Assembly: GCA_001247695.2 (NCBI GenBank)
Contig: LGRX02025793.1
Location: 1 to 64,000, forward strand
Direction of reading: 5' to 3'
DNA: 64,000 nt
Source of the DNA: Cymbomonas tetramitiformis
Taxonomy: Eukaryota > Chlorophyta > Pyramimonadophyceae > Pyramimonadales > Pyramimonadaceae
Made by a program: the position numbers and the translations under genes. The first letter of the stretch is position 1, and every line of letters starts with the position of its first letter. Below the pieces are notes generated by a model. The model was not told the origin of the DNA, did no database searches, and saw only the letters and a list, made by a program, of their open reading frames with translations. This document shows positions 1 through 11,727 of this stretch, piece by piece.

Positions 1-585
1 TGATCCCCTCGGCCCGTGCGCTGCGCACTGATCCCCTCGGCCCGTGCGCTGCGCACTGATCCCCTCGTCCCGTGCGCTTCGCACTGATCCCCTCGGCCCG
101 TGCGCTGCGCACTGATCCCCTCGGCCCGTGCGCTGTGCACCGATCCCACCGGCCCGTGCGCTGCGCACTGATCCCTCCACCCCGTGCGCTGCGCACTGAT
201 CCCTCCGGCCCGTGCGCTGCGCACTGATCCCCTCGGCCCGTGCATTGCGCACTGATCCCCTCGTCCCGTGCGCTGCGCACTGATCCCCTCGGCCCGTGCG
301 CTGCGCACTGATCCCCTCGGCCCGAGCGATTTGCACTCATCCCTCCGGCCCGTGCGCTGCGCACTAATCCCTCCACCCCGTGCGCTGCGCACTGATCCCT
401 CCGGCCCGTGCGCTGCGCACTGATCCCCTCGGCCCGTGCATTGCGCACTCATCCCTCCGGCCCGTGCGCTGCGCACTGATCCCCTCGGCCCGTGCGCTGC
501 GCACTGATCCCCTCGGCCCGAGCGTTTTGCACTCATCCCTCCGGCCCGTGCGCTGCGCACTGATCCCTCCGCCCCGGCGTGACAA
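1..585. repeat. 28-bp GC-rich minisatellite array (arm 1)
   Basis: About 20 head-to-tail copies of a 28-bp unit built around TGATCCCCTCGGCCCGTGCG followed by CTGCGCAC. Variants change a few bases (for example cctccgcccc or gcattgcgc). The array runs off the left edge of the window, so its true length is unknown. The same unit occurs in reverse-complement orientation at 6066-7475. Open reading frames seen here are a by-product of the stop-poor unit. Confidence 0.95.
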
Positions 586-785
586 GTGAGCCGGGAGAAT
601 GTGCCTTACCGTACAATCCTTGAGTGTAAAGGGGCGAGTCATCGGATCGACTTCCAAACTCCCATTGAAATGGCCATCCTCCCAGTACTCTGGCAACGAC
701 GGTGAAGGGTTCAAATCCAACATGTAGGGCAACATACTCAGGTAGAGACTTTGATCCTTCTCCTCCCACCCTTGATCCACTGCAA

Positions 786-3700
786 TCAATGCATCTGTCG
801 CATATCATAATCCCACCGGCAAACCAACTTTTTATAGTTGTTCTTAGTCTTCTCCTTGTCACATGCTGTTATCTTGACGTCAATCCTTTCAAAGAAGTCG
901 AAAAATGCGCCCTCCAACTTATCATCAACGCATCTTTGGTATAGCTTCTTGATGAACTTCTTCACGATACACTTTGGTTCATGCAATATGCATATTGCCA
1001 TTGTCTCAACACCACCAGGAGTCAGCTTCTCTGGGTACATGCCGCTTCTTCCAAAAATGTTGTTTCGAACCACTACTAGTTGCCTTGGGGGTGGAGAGTT
1101 CCCTCCACGAAGTGATGACTTGGCCGTCCAATCTGCTGGGAGATCTTGCAGGGGTTTGTCGATGTCGTATTGCTCGAGGCCATTCAGCACCTGACCATGC
1201 CAAATTGAAGCGTCATGACCCCTCCACTTTTGGCGCCGCACCTTTACCATATTGGTTGGTTTGTGATTGCATTCACTTGCTTCCGTGATATTGGATGGCA
1301 AAGCAAGGGCTAAGATGTACACGAGATATACCTGCAGTGTTTTGGGGAAGCATGGTCCAAATCGATTACTCAACGTTCTTATCGTGTCTGTCTTTCCGAG
1401 GTCGACACATCGGCCCCCGTGCTTTCCTTGTTTGATATTCTCCTTATGCTGGCATGCTCTGCACTTTCCACCATTGCAACCGGCAGTGCAGCCAGAATCG
1501 TACTCAGTACATAACCAAAACCCGTTGTGCAACTCTTTCCATTTGCGCGTGTCCAGATCAAACAAGGCCAATGGTTTCCTCCGCTCCTCTTTGGTCTCGT
1601 CATTGAACACGTTATCTTTCTCAGATTTCACGCCCAAGTCCTTCTCCCCGCTGAGAACGCACAGTACTGGGTAGTCGCCGCAGGTGACAAAAGTGTGCTC
1701 AGTGTCGATGCGTCCCAAGCCTGGAACATCAATCGTCAAGACGCCATTTTGCTCCTTTGCAAACCTGGAGAACAAACCCATCAGGTGAGTTATTGTAATA
1801 CAACCTGATTGTAAGGTATCAAGCTCAAGGTGCTCACACGACTAAACTCTAAATGGAGCCAACTCGGATACGCCCTCGGTGGTGCGCCTGCCTGTTCAGA
1901 CACGCCCTCGGTGACGCGCCTGCTTAGACGTACCCTGGGTGGTGCGCCAACTCAGACGCACCCTGCTTGTAAGGGCCGTGGCAGCCTTGAAGTGGCTCGT
2001 ACCTATTGATTTGTTTTAGAACAGAGCTGTCAAGTTGGTAGGCATGTTCATCCCAGTTGGCAGCGTCATCCTTTCCCATCCATAGCGCCATGGTCATAAG
2101 AGCCCATTGACCCTTTTGCTTAAGTAATTGTAAGCATACCTGCGTAACTGGCAATTGTACTTTTCCGGAGACACGCCCATCCCCGCTGATTTTCCACAGA
2201 AATCCTTTCTTGAACAGCTTCCTGATGGCATCTGCTGAGAGCGTCACGATGTTTGGGTCCCGTATAGGAGCTTCTGATGCACCCGGATTTGGGATCGCAG
2301 ATCCAAAGGCATGAATGGGAACCAAGACGCGGTTGAGTTCTTGCAGTTTCTCCTCATATTCGTCTTTCAGGTCGCTGTCAAAATCTGCATGGGAAACAAC
2401 TTAAAGTGAATAAAAGTAATGCTGAGTGGCATGTAAGTCGAGCGGTCTCCATGTGTTCTCCATGTGTTCTATGTCGCCACCCCTTTCCATTTATCTGTAT
2501 CCGCATTTGAAGAGTGTGGGCAATTGCAAAAGTGTTCTCACCCTCAGCAGCCATTTCCTCCTCCAAGTCCTTGATCTCCTTTTTGATACTATCTATCTTC
2601 GCATCCCTTTCCCGAGTGAGTCTTTGGAGCAAATCAGATGACCCAGATGTTTCACAATTGCTCCCACTGTTTTGTCGTGAGTCGGTATCCGTGGGCTCCG
2701 GATCTGTGCAGGCACACACGCCTATCACAACGATCATCCTCGCCAAGGATGGCGGGCTTGCTGATTCAAGGTCGTTTGCAGATCGAATGCACGCGTTGCC
2801 CTAATGCCTCCTTATCCTTGACGCATGTGCATCGGGTCATCCTTTGCATGCAGCAAGTGTTGCCCGTCAGCACACGTCCTAGAAGGCAGAGTTGGAGGCG
2901 CCACCCACGTGTACACATGCTAGGAGCAATCACCACAAGCACACGATGCGCACCTGAAGTGCCGGCGCGAGTGCCGGGGGGGGGCTGACTCGAAGTGCCG
3001 CGCATCGGGTCATCCTCTGCATGCAGCAAGTGTTGCCCGTCAGCACCCGTCCTAGAAGGCAGAGTTGGAGGCGCCACCCACGTGTACACATGCTAAGAGT
3101 AATCACCATAAGCACATGATGCGCACCTGAAGTGCCGGCGCGAGTGCCGGGGGGGGGCTGACTCGAAGTGTCGCGCATCGGGTCATCCTCTGCATGCAGC
3201 AAGTGTTGCCCGTCAGCACACGTCCTAGAAGGCAGAGTTGGAGGCGCCACCCACGTGTACACATGCTAGGAGCAATCACCATAAGCACACGATGCGCACC
3301 TGAAGTGCCGGCGCGAGTGCCGGGGGGGGGCTGACTCGAAGTGCCGCGCATCGGGTCATCCTCTGCATGCAGCATGTAGTGACCGTCAGCACACGTCCTA
3401 GAAGGCAGAGTTGGAGGCGCCACCCACGTGTACACATGCTAGGAGCAATCACCATAAGCACACGATGCGCACCTGAAGTGCCGGCGCGAGTGCCGGGGGG
3501 GGGCTGACTCGAAGTGTCGCGCATCGGGTCATCCTCTGCATGCAGCATGTAGTGACCGTCAGCACACGTCCTAGAAGGCAGAGTTGGAGGCGCCACCCAC
3601 GTGTACACATGCTAGGAGCAATCACCATAAGCACACGATGCGCACCTGAAGTGCCGGCGCGAGTGCCGGGGGGGGGCTGACTCGAAGTGTCGCGCATCGG

Positions 3701-5638
3701 GTCATCCTCTGCATGCAGCATGTAGTGACCGTCAGTTGACAATGGTTGCAGATGTGAGCTGGAAAAATGGAACGCGTGATACACCCATGAACAATTCTCA
3801 ACGAGGGCAATCCAATAATTTTCACATTCCAAATTTTACCCAACATCCGTCCTTTAGCGAAGTTTGATGCAGTCTTACCGTGTTCGAGTGGAGAGTGTGT
3901 AGTTTCACAACAAACTTCGCACTGCATGTTAGTTGAGACATTCTCTTCCCCACATTGGCAACATTTCCATCGTCTTATGATTTCAATGCGCACCGAGGCA
4001 TCCTCTGCATCCACCAACTGTTCCTTGTCAGTGTATATCCTAAGAGGCAGAGTTAAGGCGTCACCCACATGTGCGTGTGCTAGGGGCAAACACCACAAGC
4101 AAACGATGCGCACCTGTGGTGTTGGCGCCGGAACTGGTGGGGGTTTGACTGGAAGCGCCACGAATCGGGCCATCCTCTGTATGCAGCATGTAGTGCCTTC
4201 AGTGGACACCTTCAGAGTAGGGAAGGTGCCACTCAGGGAAGAGTAGGAACATTCATTCCATGAGCCATATGCTGAAGGGCACATGCTGTAGAGAAGCGCA
4301 CGCACCAGCATCGGAGGCAGGGGCGCGTGTCTCAGATTCAGCTGCCGTAGTGGCTTGTTTAGGAGCACAGTCTGCACAAGCACCCCCAAACTCGCAAACG
4401 ACTATCAAAGATAGTTCGTTATGCTCCTATAGGATTTTCGACATGGTCTGGTAGCTGAGACATCATTTGGATAATTTTATCAAAAGAGTATAATTGAACA
4501 TTGTGCAACACAATCACACCATGCAAGAGGGTATGATTGTTGGTATAGTATTGGCCAATGCCTTACCTTCTTTTGGTGGGCCGAACGGATGAGCAACAAA
4601 TTCGGGCTCTTCGCCTTCGTGATCTAGTTCTATGAAGTCCATGAAATGGGTTCTTATGGCGGTTGCTCGCTGTTCAGATCTGCACATATAAATGTTCGAT
4701 GATCCATCTTTGAGGCAGGTCTCAATGTCCGTATGGACTTTGCGACGAAAGGAATTGATCCAATTTCGGTTGGCAGTAGAGCTAGTAGGATTGTTCGCCA
4801 CATTGGCATTAAGGGTGTTTAGACCTTCCTTCTGGAGCCACCCGCCGATGAAGTCTTTGAATGAGTCTTGTGGGGCGGGTGTCTGCACCAGGTACTGAAG
4901 CCATTGCCGTTGAAAGGCGAGGACCCACAAGCCACAGCTGTGTGCATCAGATTGGAAGCGGCCAGCAATGCTCTCGCACGACCATCCAGGGAATGCTCTC
5001 TGTAAATAGGTAGTGACTTCCCTTGGAAAGTTGGGCTCCCCAAGTGAATCGAAGGTGTATATTTTCTTCTGGTGCACTCCATCGATGAACACACATCTCC
5101 AATGAGTCCCATCTGTGAAAGAATATGTGGGGCTTCTTTTCCCATCAAATGCGCCCTTGAGCTCCCCACTTCGCAATTTTCTTTTTTCAAGCTTCTCGAG
5201 CAGGTCAACAAACCATTCGAGGGGCATGGGGTACACTTTCATGTCGCCTCCATCTGGGATGAAAGTCGGACACATGTCCAACTTTGCCAAAAATGTCTGC
5301 GCACCATTGAACATGTGCACGTCTGTAAGCCACAAGTCTCTGACGCTGCCACGCAAGCACACATTGTCTGATAGCGCGTTCTCATTCTTTGCTGCATCAT
5401 CTGATGATCTGTGAGGGAGGGAGGATTCCGGAGTGGTTGGACTAATAGCTGCACCAGACACTTTACGATGCCAAGCCAATATCATTTGGTTCATATAAGC
5501 CACCACGCTAACGACTTGTATCCCATATGTGAAACCGCCTGTCGCTTGAAAACCTAAACCTTTTTCTTGGGCTCGTCTGTACTCGGCCTTTTTTGCCCTG
5601 GTCAAGGCCGATCTGGCAATACAATCCCTCCAAACCAT
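786..5638 (-). CDS. Ulp1/C48-like cysteine protease with RanBP2 zinc finger and amplified linker exon
   Basis: Twelve-exon model (minus): 5638-4567, 4371-4306, 4176-4114, 4004-3879, 3708-3646, 3535-3473, 3362-3300, 3189-3127, 3016-2954, 2703-2542, 2384-2003, 1764-786; 1,054 residues. The first exon has the Ulp1-type core: a WLTDVHMFNGA block, then H179 (THWRCVFID), D197 (FDSLG), Q229 and C235 (QSDAHSCGLW), the H-D-Q-C set of family C48. Known C48 enzymes cut SUMO or similar tags, and related domains also occur in transposons; the substrate here is unknown. Exon 4 gives a RanBP2-type finger (WKCCQCGEEN...CEVC, about residues 401-442). Exon 10 is a coiled coil. The last exon carries a cysteine cluster (about residues 814-833) that I do not recognise. 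All internal junctions up to exon 11 are phase 1. ATG 5638 is preceded by an in-frame stop, so an upstream exon is possible but not required. Confidence 0.8.
1862..1975. repeat. Short intronic copy of the GGCGCACCACCGAGGGCG minisatellite
   Basis: Three to four imperfect units (cgccctcggtggtgcgcctgc...) lie in the last intron of the protease gene. They are the reverse complement of the 28-bp array at 8669-9005. Confidence 0.7.
2846..3735 (-). repeat. 173-bp tandem repeat carrying a duplicated 63-bp exon
   Basis: Five nearly identical 173-bp units plus a partial sixth at the 2.85-kb end. Each full unit contains one 63-bp segment bounded by a CATGCAG acceptor and a CAG/GTGCGC donor on the minus strand (3708-3646, 3535-3473, 3362-3300, 3189-3127, 3016-2954). 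Read in phase 1, each adds 21 residues of the type EDDPMRDTSS plus QPPPGTRAGTS. A diverged single copy, the probable ancestor, sits at 4176-4114. Confidence 0.85.
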
Positions 5639-5744
5639 GGACACATCAGCTCACTTTGCATCGCACAATTGGGAAACACCCTCCTATCAGGTGGTTGGCT
5701 ATTCCATATTCCAAGCATGAGGCGCATTAGCAACAGGCTTAGCA

Positions 5745-8360
5745 TCATGCAGGTTGGCATAGAACGCACTTGGATACAGGAAACACCCAGTAGTGGGGAT
5801 CAGGTCCTTGAAGCCGCTTCATCCATTCAACTATTTTGGTGCTACAGGCGCTGTGTGCCATTGGTCCCCGCAACCACTTTTTCACAGAGAACTTTTTTCT
5901 GATGACAATTCTGAAACGGTTCTCAATGTTTCGGATTGAGCCGGGATTATCTTTTGGCAAGCGGGTTATCACATTCAGTGCACGTACGCCTGCAAGAAAA
6001 TCATCACAGAAGCAAACCTTCCTCATTAGTCCAGCATTTCAAACCACGGCAGCATAAAGGAAATCAGATCTGGAGGGGCCAATGTGCCAGCGCACGGGCC
6101 GGTGGGATCACTGCGCAGCGTACGGGACAAGGGGATCAGCATGCGGCGCACGGGTGGGATCAGTGCGCAGCGCACGGGCCGAGGTGATCAGCATGCAGCG
6201 CACGGGCCGAGGGGATCAGTGCGCAGCGCACGGGCCGAGGGGATCAGTGCGCAGCGCACGGGGCGGAGGGATCAGTGCGCAGCGTACGGGCTGCGGGGAT
6301 CAGTGCGCAGCGCACGGGCCGAGGGGATCAGTGCGTAGCGCACGGGCTGAGGGGATCAGTGCGCAGCGCACGGGCCGAGGGGATCAGTGCGCAGCGCACG
6401 GGGCGGAGGGATCAGTGCGCAGCGCACGGGCCGAGGGATCAGCATGCAGCGCACGGGCCGGTGAGATCGGTGCACAGCGCACGGGCCGAGGGGACAAGTG
6501 CGCAATGCACGGGCCGAGGGGATCAGTGCGCAGCGCACGGGCCGAGGGGATCAGTGCGCAGCGCACGGGCCGGAGGGATCAGCATGTAGCGCACGGGCCG
6601 GTGGGATCGGTGCACAGCGCACGGGCCGAGGGGATCAGTGCGCAGCGCACGGGCCGAGGGGATCAGTGCGTAGCGCACGGGCCGAGGGGATCAGTGCGCA
6701 GCGCACGGGCCGGAGGGATCAGCATGCAGCGCACGGGCCGGTGGGATCGGTGTGCAGCGCACGGGCCGAGGGGATCAGTGTGCAGCGCACGGGCCGAGGG
6801 GATCAGTGCGCAGCGCACGGGCCGGAGGGATCAGCATGCAGCGCACGGGCCGGTGGGATCGGTGCGCAGCGCACGGGCCGAGGGGATCAGTGCGCAGCGC
6901 ACGGGCCGAGGGGATCAGTGCGCAATGCACGGGCTGAGGGGATCAGTGCGCAGCGCACGGGCCGAGGGGATCAGTGCGCAGCGCACGGGCCGAGGGGATC
7001 GGTGCACAGCGCACGGGCCGAGGGGATCAGTGCGCAATGCACGGGCTGAGGGGATCAGTGCGCAGCGCACGGGGCGGAGGGATCAGCGCGCAGCGCACGG
7101 GCCGGTGGGATCAGTGCGCAGCGCACGGGGCGGAGGGATCAGCGCACGGGCCGAGGGGATCAGTGCGCAGCGCACGGGGCCGAGGGGATCAGTGCGCAGC
7201 GCACGGGCCGAGGGGATCAGTGCGCAGCGCACGGGGAGGGGATCAGTGCGTAGCGCACGGGCTGAGGGGATCAGTGCGCAGCGCACGGGGCGGAGGGATC
7301 AGCGCGCAGCGCACGGGCCGGTGGGATCAGTGCGCAGCGCACGGGGCGGAGGGATCGGTGCGCAGCGCACGGGCCGAGGGGATCAGTGCGCAGCGCACGG
7401 GGCGGAGGGATCAGTGCGCAGCGCACGGGCCGAGGGGATCAGTGCGCAGCGCACGGGCCGAGGGGATCAGGCCGCAACATATCATGCATGAGCCAAAGGG
7501 GACACAGCTCAGCGTAGGGAGGAGGTTTGTTGCGCAGCACACAGATAAGTTTTGTCTTGGGAGAGGCTAGGGAGGGTGTCACCTGCGAACTGGAAGTCCA
7601 AGCAATCACTGAGAGCGGCTTCACAATCAGAGGTGTTGATGTCTGCTAAGTCCAAGTCTTTGATGTCAAAGCATATCTTCCCTTCCTTTTCAATCTCAGT
7701 CAAATTTAGAGATTTTGTGTAGGTGGTGTTGCCCTTCCAGACAACGGCGACAGCCTTGATCAAAGCGGTGAGTATACGTTTTTTAAGCCTGAATGCCCCG
7801 GTTTCTTGAACTCGAACACCACCTTTCTTCTCTCCACCATAGAACGACTTGCGCATCTCACGTAAGCTTTTTGCTGGATTTCCTACTTTCACGCGAGGCT
7901 TGTTGGGTGGGTCGGGGATCTTTGATTGCGTGCAGGAGTACCTCCTTTTGTAAACACGAGACGTCGTCACGCGTCCCATCTGATGCGGTGTATTGGGGTT
8001 CGTGTTTTCCTGATCACTGCATTTCTGTTGTCCTATGGTATCATCTGCATGTTCCTCTGCGAATAGATTTCGGGGTGTTATATCTATGGGTGTATCTGGT
8101 GGATTCGCAGTGAAGTGTGTACTTGGCACGGTCTTTGGTGTAGGCATGTGCAGAGCGCCATGTGCAGATGGTGCCAAAGGTGACGCGGTTGGTATGTTCA
8201 CAGAGAAGAAAGGTGTTTGTATATTTTGGTGGTAGACAGAGGGTATCCCAGTTAGTATTTCTTGAGGTATGCCAGCTGCATAATGATAAAACTGACCATT
8301 TTGAAGGTGTGCAGGCGGAGTCGAAAATTGTGGATGGAACGGCATGTTGAAAGGATTCAT
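5745..8360 (-). CDS. Paralogue A of a two-exon gene family of unknown function
   Basis: Exon 1 is 8360-7583 and exon 2 is 5989-5745, joined in phase 1 across a 1.6-kb intron filled by minisatellite; 340 residues. The first ~150 residues are low-complexity (Pro/Thr/Asn/His-rich). The conserved part starts near VRVQETGAFRLKKRI and continues through exon 2 (GVRALNVITRL...LQGPDPHYWVF). The gene at 51042-53417 has the same intron position and phase, and similar residues through the same blocks, including QETGA, NPGS, HxAC and LQGPD. Neither matches a family I know. Exon 2 could instead end at a GTGCGT donor (after 5770), but no phase-compatible downstream exon is visible, so I end it at the TGA after VSKCVLCQPA. 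Its 3' end lies only 107 bp upstream of the protease gene start. Confidence 0.65.
6066..7475. repeat. 28-bp minisatellite array (arm 2), inverted relative to arm 1
   Basis: About 50 copies of gatcagtgcgcagcgcacgg plus gccgaggg (28 bp), the reverse complement of the unit at 1-585. It lies inside the intron of paralogue A. Higher-order blocks recur (the gccggtgggatcggtg variant appears every few units). Long apparent ORFs in all three frames reflect a 28-bp unit without stops and are not genes. Confidence 0.95.
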
Positions 8361-8668
8361 AGTACCCAGCAACACCAAAGTAAATAATATTGCACACGTC
8401 GTCTAATGCATCATCGGTATCCTGAAAATGGCATCAATCTATTATATGTAAGCCAACATAGCGATGTGAAAGGTGTAAAATGAAGTCGCAAAGGGAAGTG
8501 GGCACACTGTTATGGAATAGAACAATTGGCTCGGTGGCTGCTTATTTCAGGCATAATTTATCTGGCAGAGAGCTCGGGTTGCATTACTGTTGCATTGCCA
8601 TCGGCACACAAGCACGCATAATATGGCATTGGCCTTAGCGAATTATAGTCATCACGGAGGGCACATAT
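8361..8668. other. Presumed 5' flank of paralogue A
   Basis: About 300 bases upstream of the ATG at 8360 on the minus strand. I see no clear TATA box or second gene here. It ends in the next minisatellite. Confidence 0.3.
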
Positions 8669-9005
8669 GATTAGGCGCACCACCAAAGGCGTGTCTGACC
8701 AGGCACGCCCCTGAGGGTGTATCTGAGCAGGCGCATCACCGAGGGTACATCTGAGCAGGCGCACCACCAGAGTAGCGTGTCTGAGCAGGCGCACCACCAG
8801 AGTAGCGTGTCTGAGCAGGCGCATCACCGAGGGCGCGTCTGAGCTGGCGCGCCACCGAGGGCGCGTCTGAGCTGGCGCGCCACCGAGGGCGCATCTGAGC
8901 AGGCGCGTCACTGAGGGCGCGTCTGAACAAGCGTACCACCGAGGGTGCGTCTGATTAGGCGCATCACCGAGGGCGCGTCTGAGCGCGCGCACCAAGGAGG
9001 GCAAC
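8669..9005. repeat. 28-bp minisatellite, GGCGCACCACCGAGGGCG type
   Basis: About 12 copies of a unit close to tgagcaggcgcatcaccg followed by agggcgcgtc. The usual unit is 28 bp; two units carrying 'agagtagcgtg' are 30 bp. A few inverted copies occur at 1862-1975. Confidence 0.9.
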
Positions 9006-11727
9006 TATGAGCAGGCGCACTACCGGAGGCTCACATGTGTTGCTGGCTGATGTGACAAAGCTGGGTGAAATTTGCAGCAATACCAAATCATGTGGCAGTT
9101 GGTATTTGCAACTCAGGACCGAAGATCATTATCTGGGACATTTTTTGGCGTGGCATAAGCTCAAATTTGAGCGCCGGAAATGCTTTTTCCGGAGGTCTTA
9201 GTTAAAGTCTAAGATGCCACAGGCGGCTTCCTATCTTAACGTAAAGCATCCTACAATATTCCCAAGTGCATATAGCTGACGCTGACCATCAAGGCCCGTC
9301 ACCGAGGCACACACACGCATCCGCCGTTGGCCTCATTATGCATGTCGCCATCAGAACTCACACGGATTTAATGCTAACTTCGAGATGTTCCTCTATCACT
9401 CCGTCAGCACTCACGCATACATCTGGTACTAGGCTAATGGGAGTGCCGCCATCAGCACAAACCAAAATCATGCATCTGGCACGGAGAGCTCGGTGTGCGC
9501 CATCGGCCTGACACGATGAGCATTTGATGCCTTTTGGTGCAACGTGCGAACGAGTGGCAGCCAGGTCAAATTTTGGCGTCAGGCGCCGGAAGCAAAAGGG
9601 TATATCCAGCAATATCTGCATGCATAATTTAGCACTTTTAAGGTAAATGACGCACCTAAGCAGCAGTGTTGTTGAAGGTAAAAGCCTCCATCTTCTTTAG
9701 CTTTCCCACGGTGAAGTACCTGAAAAATGAGCAGCTCCAAAGCAGATATTTAAAATTGCTCAGTTTCTAGACAGCAAAGTAGTATTGTTATTTTAAGCTC
9801 CAATTCGAAATGGATGCATCAGTTAGTCAGTCATCATCCTTTCGGGCACATCACAACCTGCAAGGGTAACGGGCACAGGAATTTGTGAGCGGCAATTGTC
9901 AGTCCATTTTTAAGATATCCAGGTGATTCCGCGGGCTATTGAAGTTGTTCTGCTCTTTAGCTCAAAATATTAGATTTATCCGTAACTGAACGTTTCGATG
10001 CAATAGGAATGAATCTTAGTATTTTGAGCATCCCAGAACGCCCACAGGTGTATGTGGTATCCACCCGCGTTCCAGCGGAGGGCTTGATCGGACGAGCAAA
10101 ATGAGTAGGTTGCTTAGGTAACGCCTCGAAGCTTAAGTTTGAAAAAAGAACGTGAAGGTTCTCAAATTGAAAGTGGTATCATGGAGCACTAGCAAGATGG
10201 GTCACCTTCTTAGCATACCGTGGCATCCAGCGTTGGCTGAAAATCTTCGGGTAGCCTCGGAATGAAAGACGGCAAGTCAAGAGGCCATTCCATTTGATGA
10301 ACTTCTCAAATGTAGCAAGGATATCCTGTTTGCACATACCGCTGATTCTGAATAAACAATGTGAAGTGTTCGTGTGGACTGACAAGTGATATGCTATTCT
10401 GAATATTGCTAAACTTGATGTGAAATAGCAGTCGGGATATCAACGCGAGCGCTACAAAACATGTTCATTATCGTAATCAAATGTATCGCTAGCGTTCACT
10501 TAACAAAAACTTTTCAAGTTTCTTGCAAGAACTGATTGAAGAACCTGCACTTTGCTAACGCTGTTGTTTCAACGCTCGGAGCGCAGCTGTCGCATTAGCT
10601 TTACCATACAACGCGCAACCTCGTCTTCGGCATAAGCTTGACAAGGAAAAGCATACGCACCTGGTCACTATATTAGAATCTAGGTTGACCAGCGGACGTC
10701 GTAAGAATGCGACCATCAAGAGCATCCGAAAAGTACTTCGCGGTCTCGTACCTGCTTATCTCCGTAACTACATATCCGCGAGTCGCAGTTTTAACGCACT
10801 GCGGTTGCGCAAATATTTGACGAAAGTACTTGGAGGGATATCCTAGAACTGAAAATAACAAAGCTAAATATTTCTTTAATAAGAGACGCGTCTATAGACG
10901 CGGGGTATCGCCTGAGACTCTATATTCGGCCACGCGCTGACACACGTCAAACAGCTCCCTAGCTCTTACTATTACATATATCGATAACAAGCAAAAGTTG
11001 TGGTCTCCCGCCACGAGCGCCTTAGTATGGTATCGTCTTGGCACGTGGCGACGTCTACCAAGCTTGCGAAGCAACCGTGCTTCGCAAGCGAGCGGACCAG
11101 TTGAACGTGATGCGACGCTTGCAATAAAGAGAGCCGTGCGTCCACGCGTTTCGCACAACCTTTCACCATACACCTGATCACAGACCAAGTTATATCCTGA
11201 CGTGTTTTACCAAAACAATGGCGCTTAGAAATGCAGTAGCAGCGCTCCGATTCACAGCTACATCACATATTTCCCATGAGTATGAACACTAAGCGCGACT
11301 GTGAACGAGCGAGAGGTAGAAAAGTTTCACCTCGACACTTGCAGAGAGGGACATCACATGACATGACAGATGAATCGAAACGGCTGCGACAACGGCATCG
11401 GCCTTTTTTTAAATCGATTAATTCAATTTTAATGATGAGCGACACGTCCACGTAGGACAAGTTGAGACGTTTGGAAACGTGCAGAGGAACTACTTGGGCA
11501 TCCGTGACTCTGTGAGTGTCGATGGAATCGATGTAATTAGAAGTTGGGTGTCCACATGGCATGATGTGACCATGCCGAGGATGGAAACGATTTCGCATTA
11601 CAGCAAATCGCGTCAGTCATGTCAATCGCGGAAGACGTCCTGTGACGCGCTGGGACGTATTCAGTGTGTCACAGTCACAAGTAATTCGGGGCAGCCATAT
11701 GGTACCGGTAATTCCTTATGATCAATG
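9006..11727. other. Largely non-coding; possible unplaced minus-strand exons
   Basis: No complete gene is recognisable. Two minus-strand segments look exon-like: about 10350-10206 (ends in RWMPRYAKK at a GTGACC donor) and 10861-10750 (GYPSKYFRQIF at a GTACGAG donor). They share a GYP(S)K(Y/I)F motif, which suggests an internal duplication. A TTTTTCAG acceptor at 9720 could follow. I could not join them into a consistent model or assign a function. Confidence 0.25.

Noticed and set aside
1..585. A CRISPR-like array (regular short repeats)
   Set aside because: There are no unique spacers; the units are contiguous and degenerate, and the genome is eukaryotic.
5745..5770. Splicing of paralogue A exon 2 into the protease gene to make one giant gene
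   Set aside because: A GTGCGT donor exists, but the acceptors I tested before 5638 give immediate stops in the required phase. Paralogue B ends with a stop at the same place.
6082..7491. A 469-codon ORF of GDQCAAHGPRGSVRSARAEG type
   Set aside because: All three frames are open because the 28-bp unit has no stop on that strand. The frame rotates through the same peptide, and the array lies in an intron.
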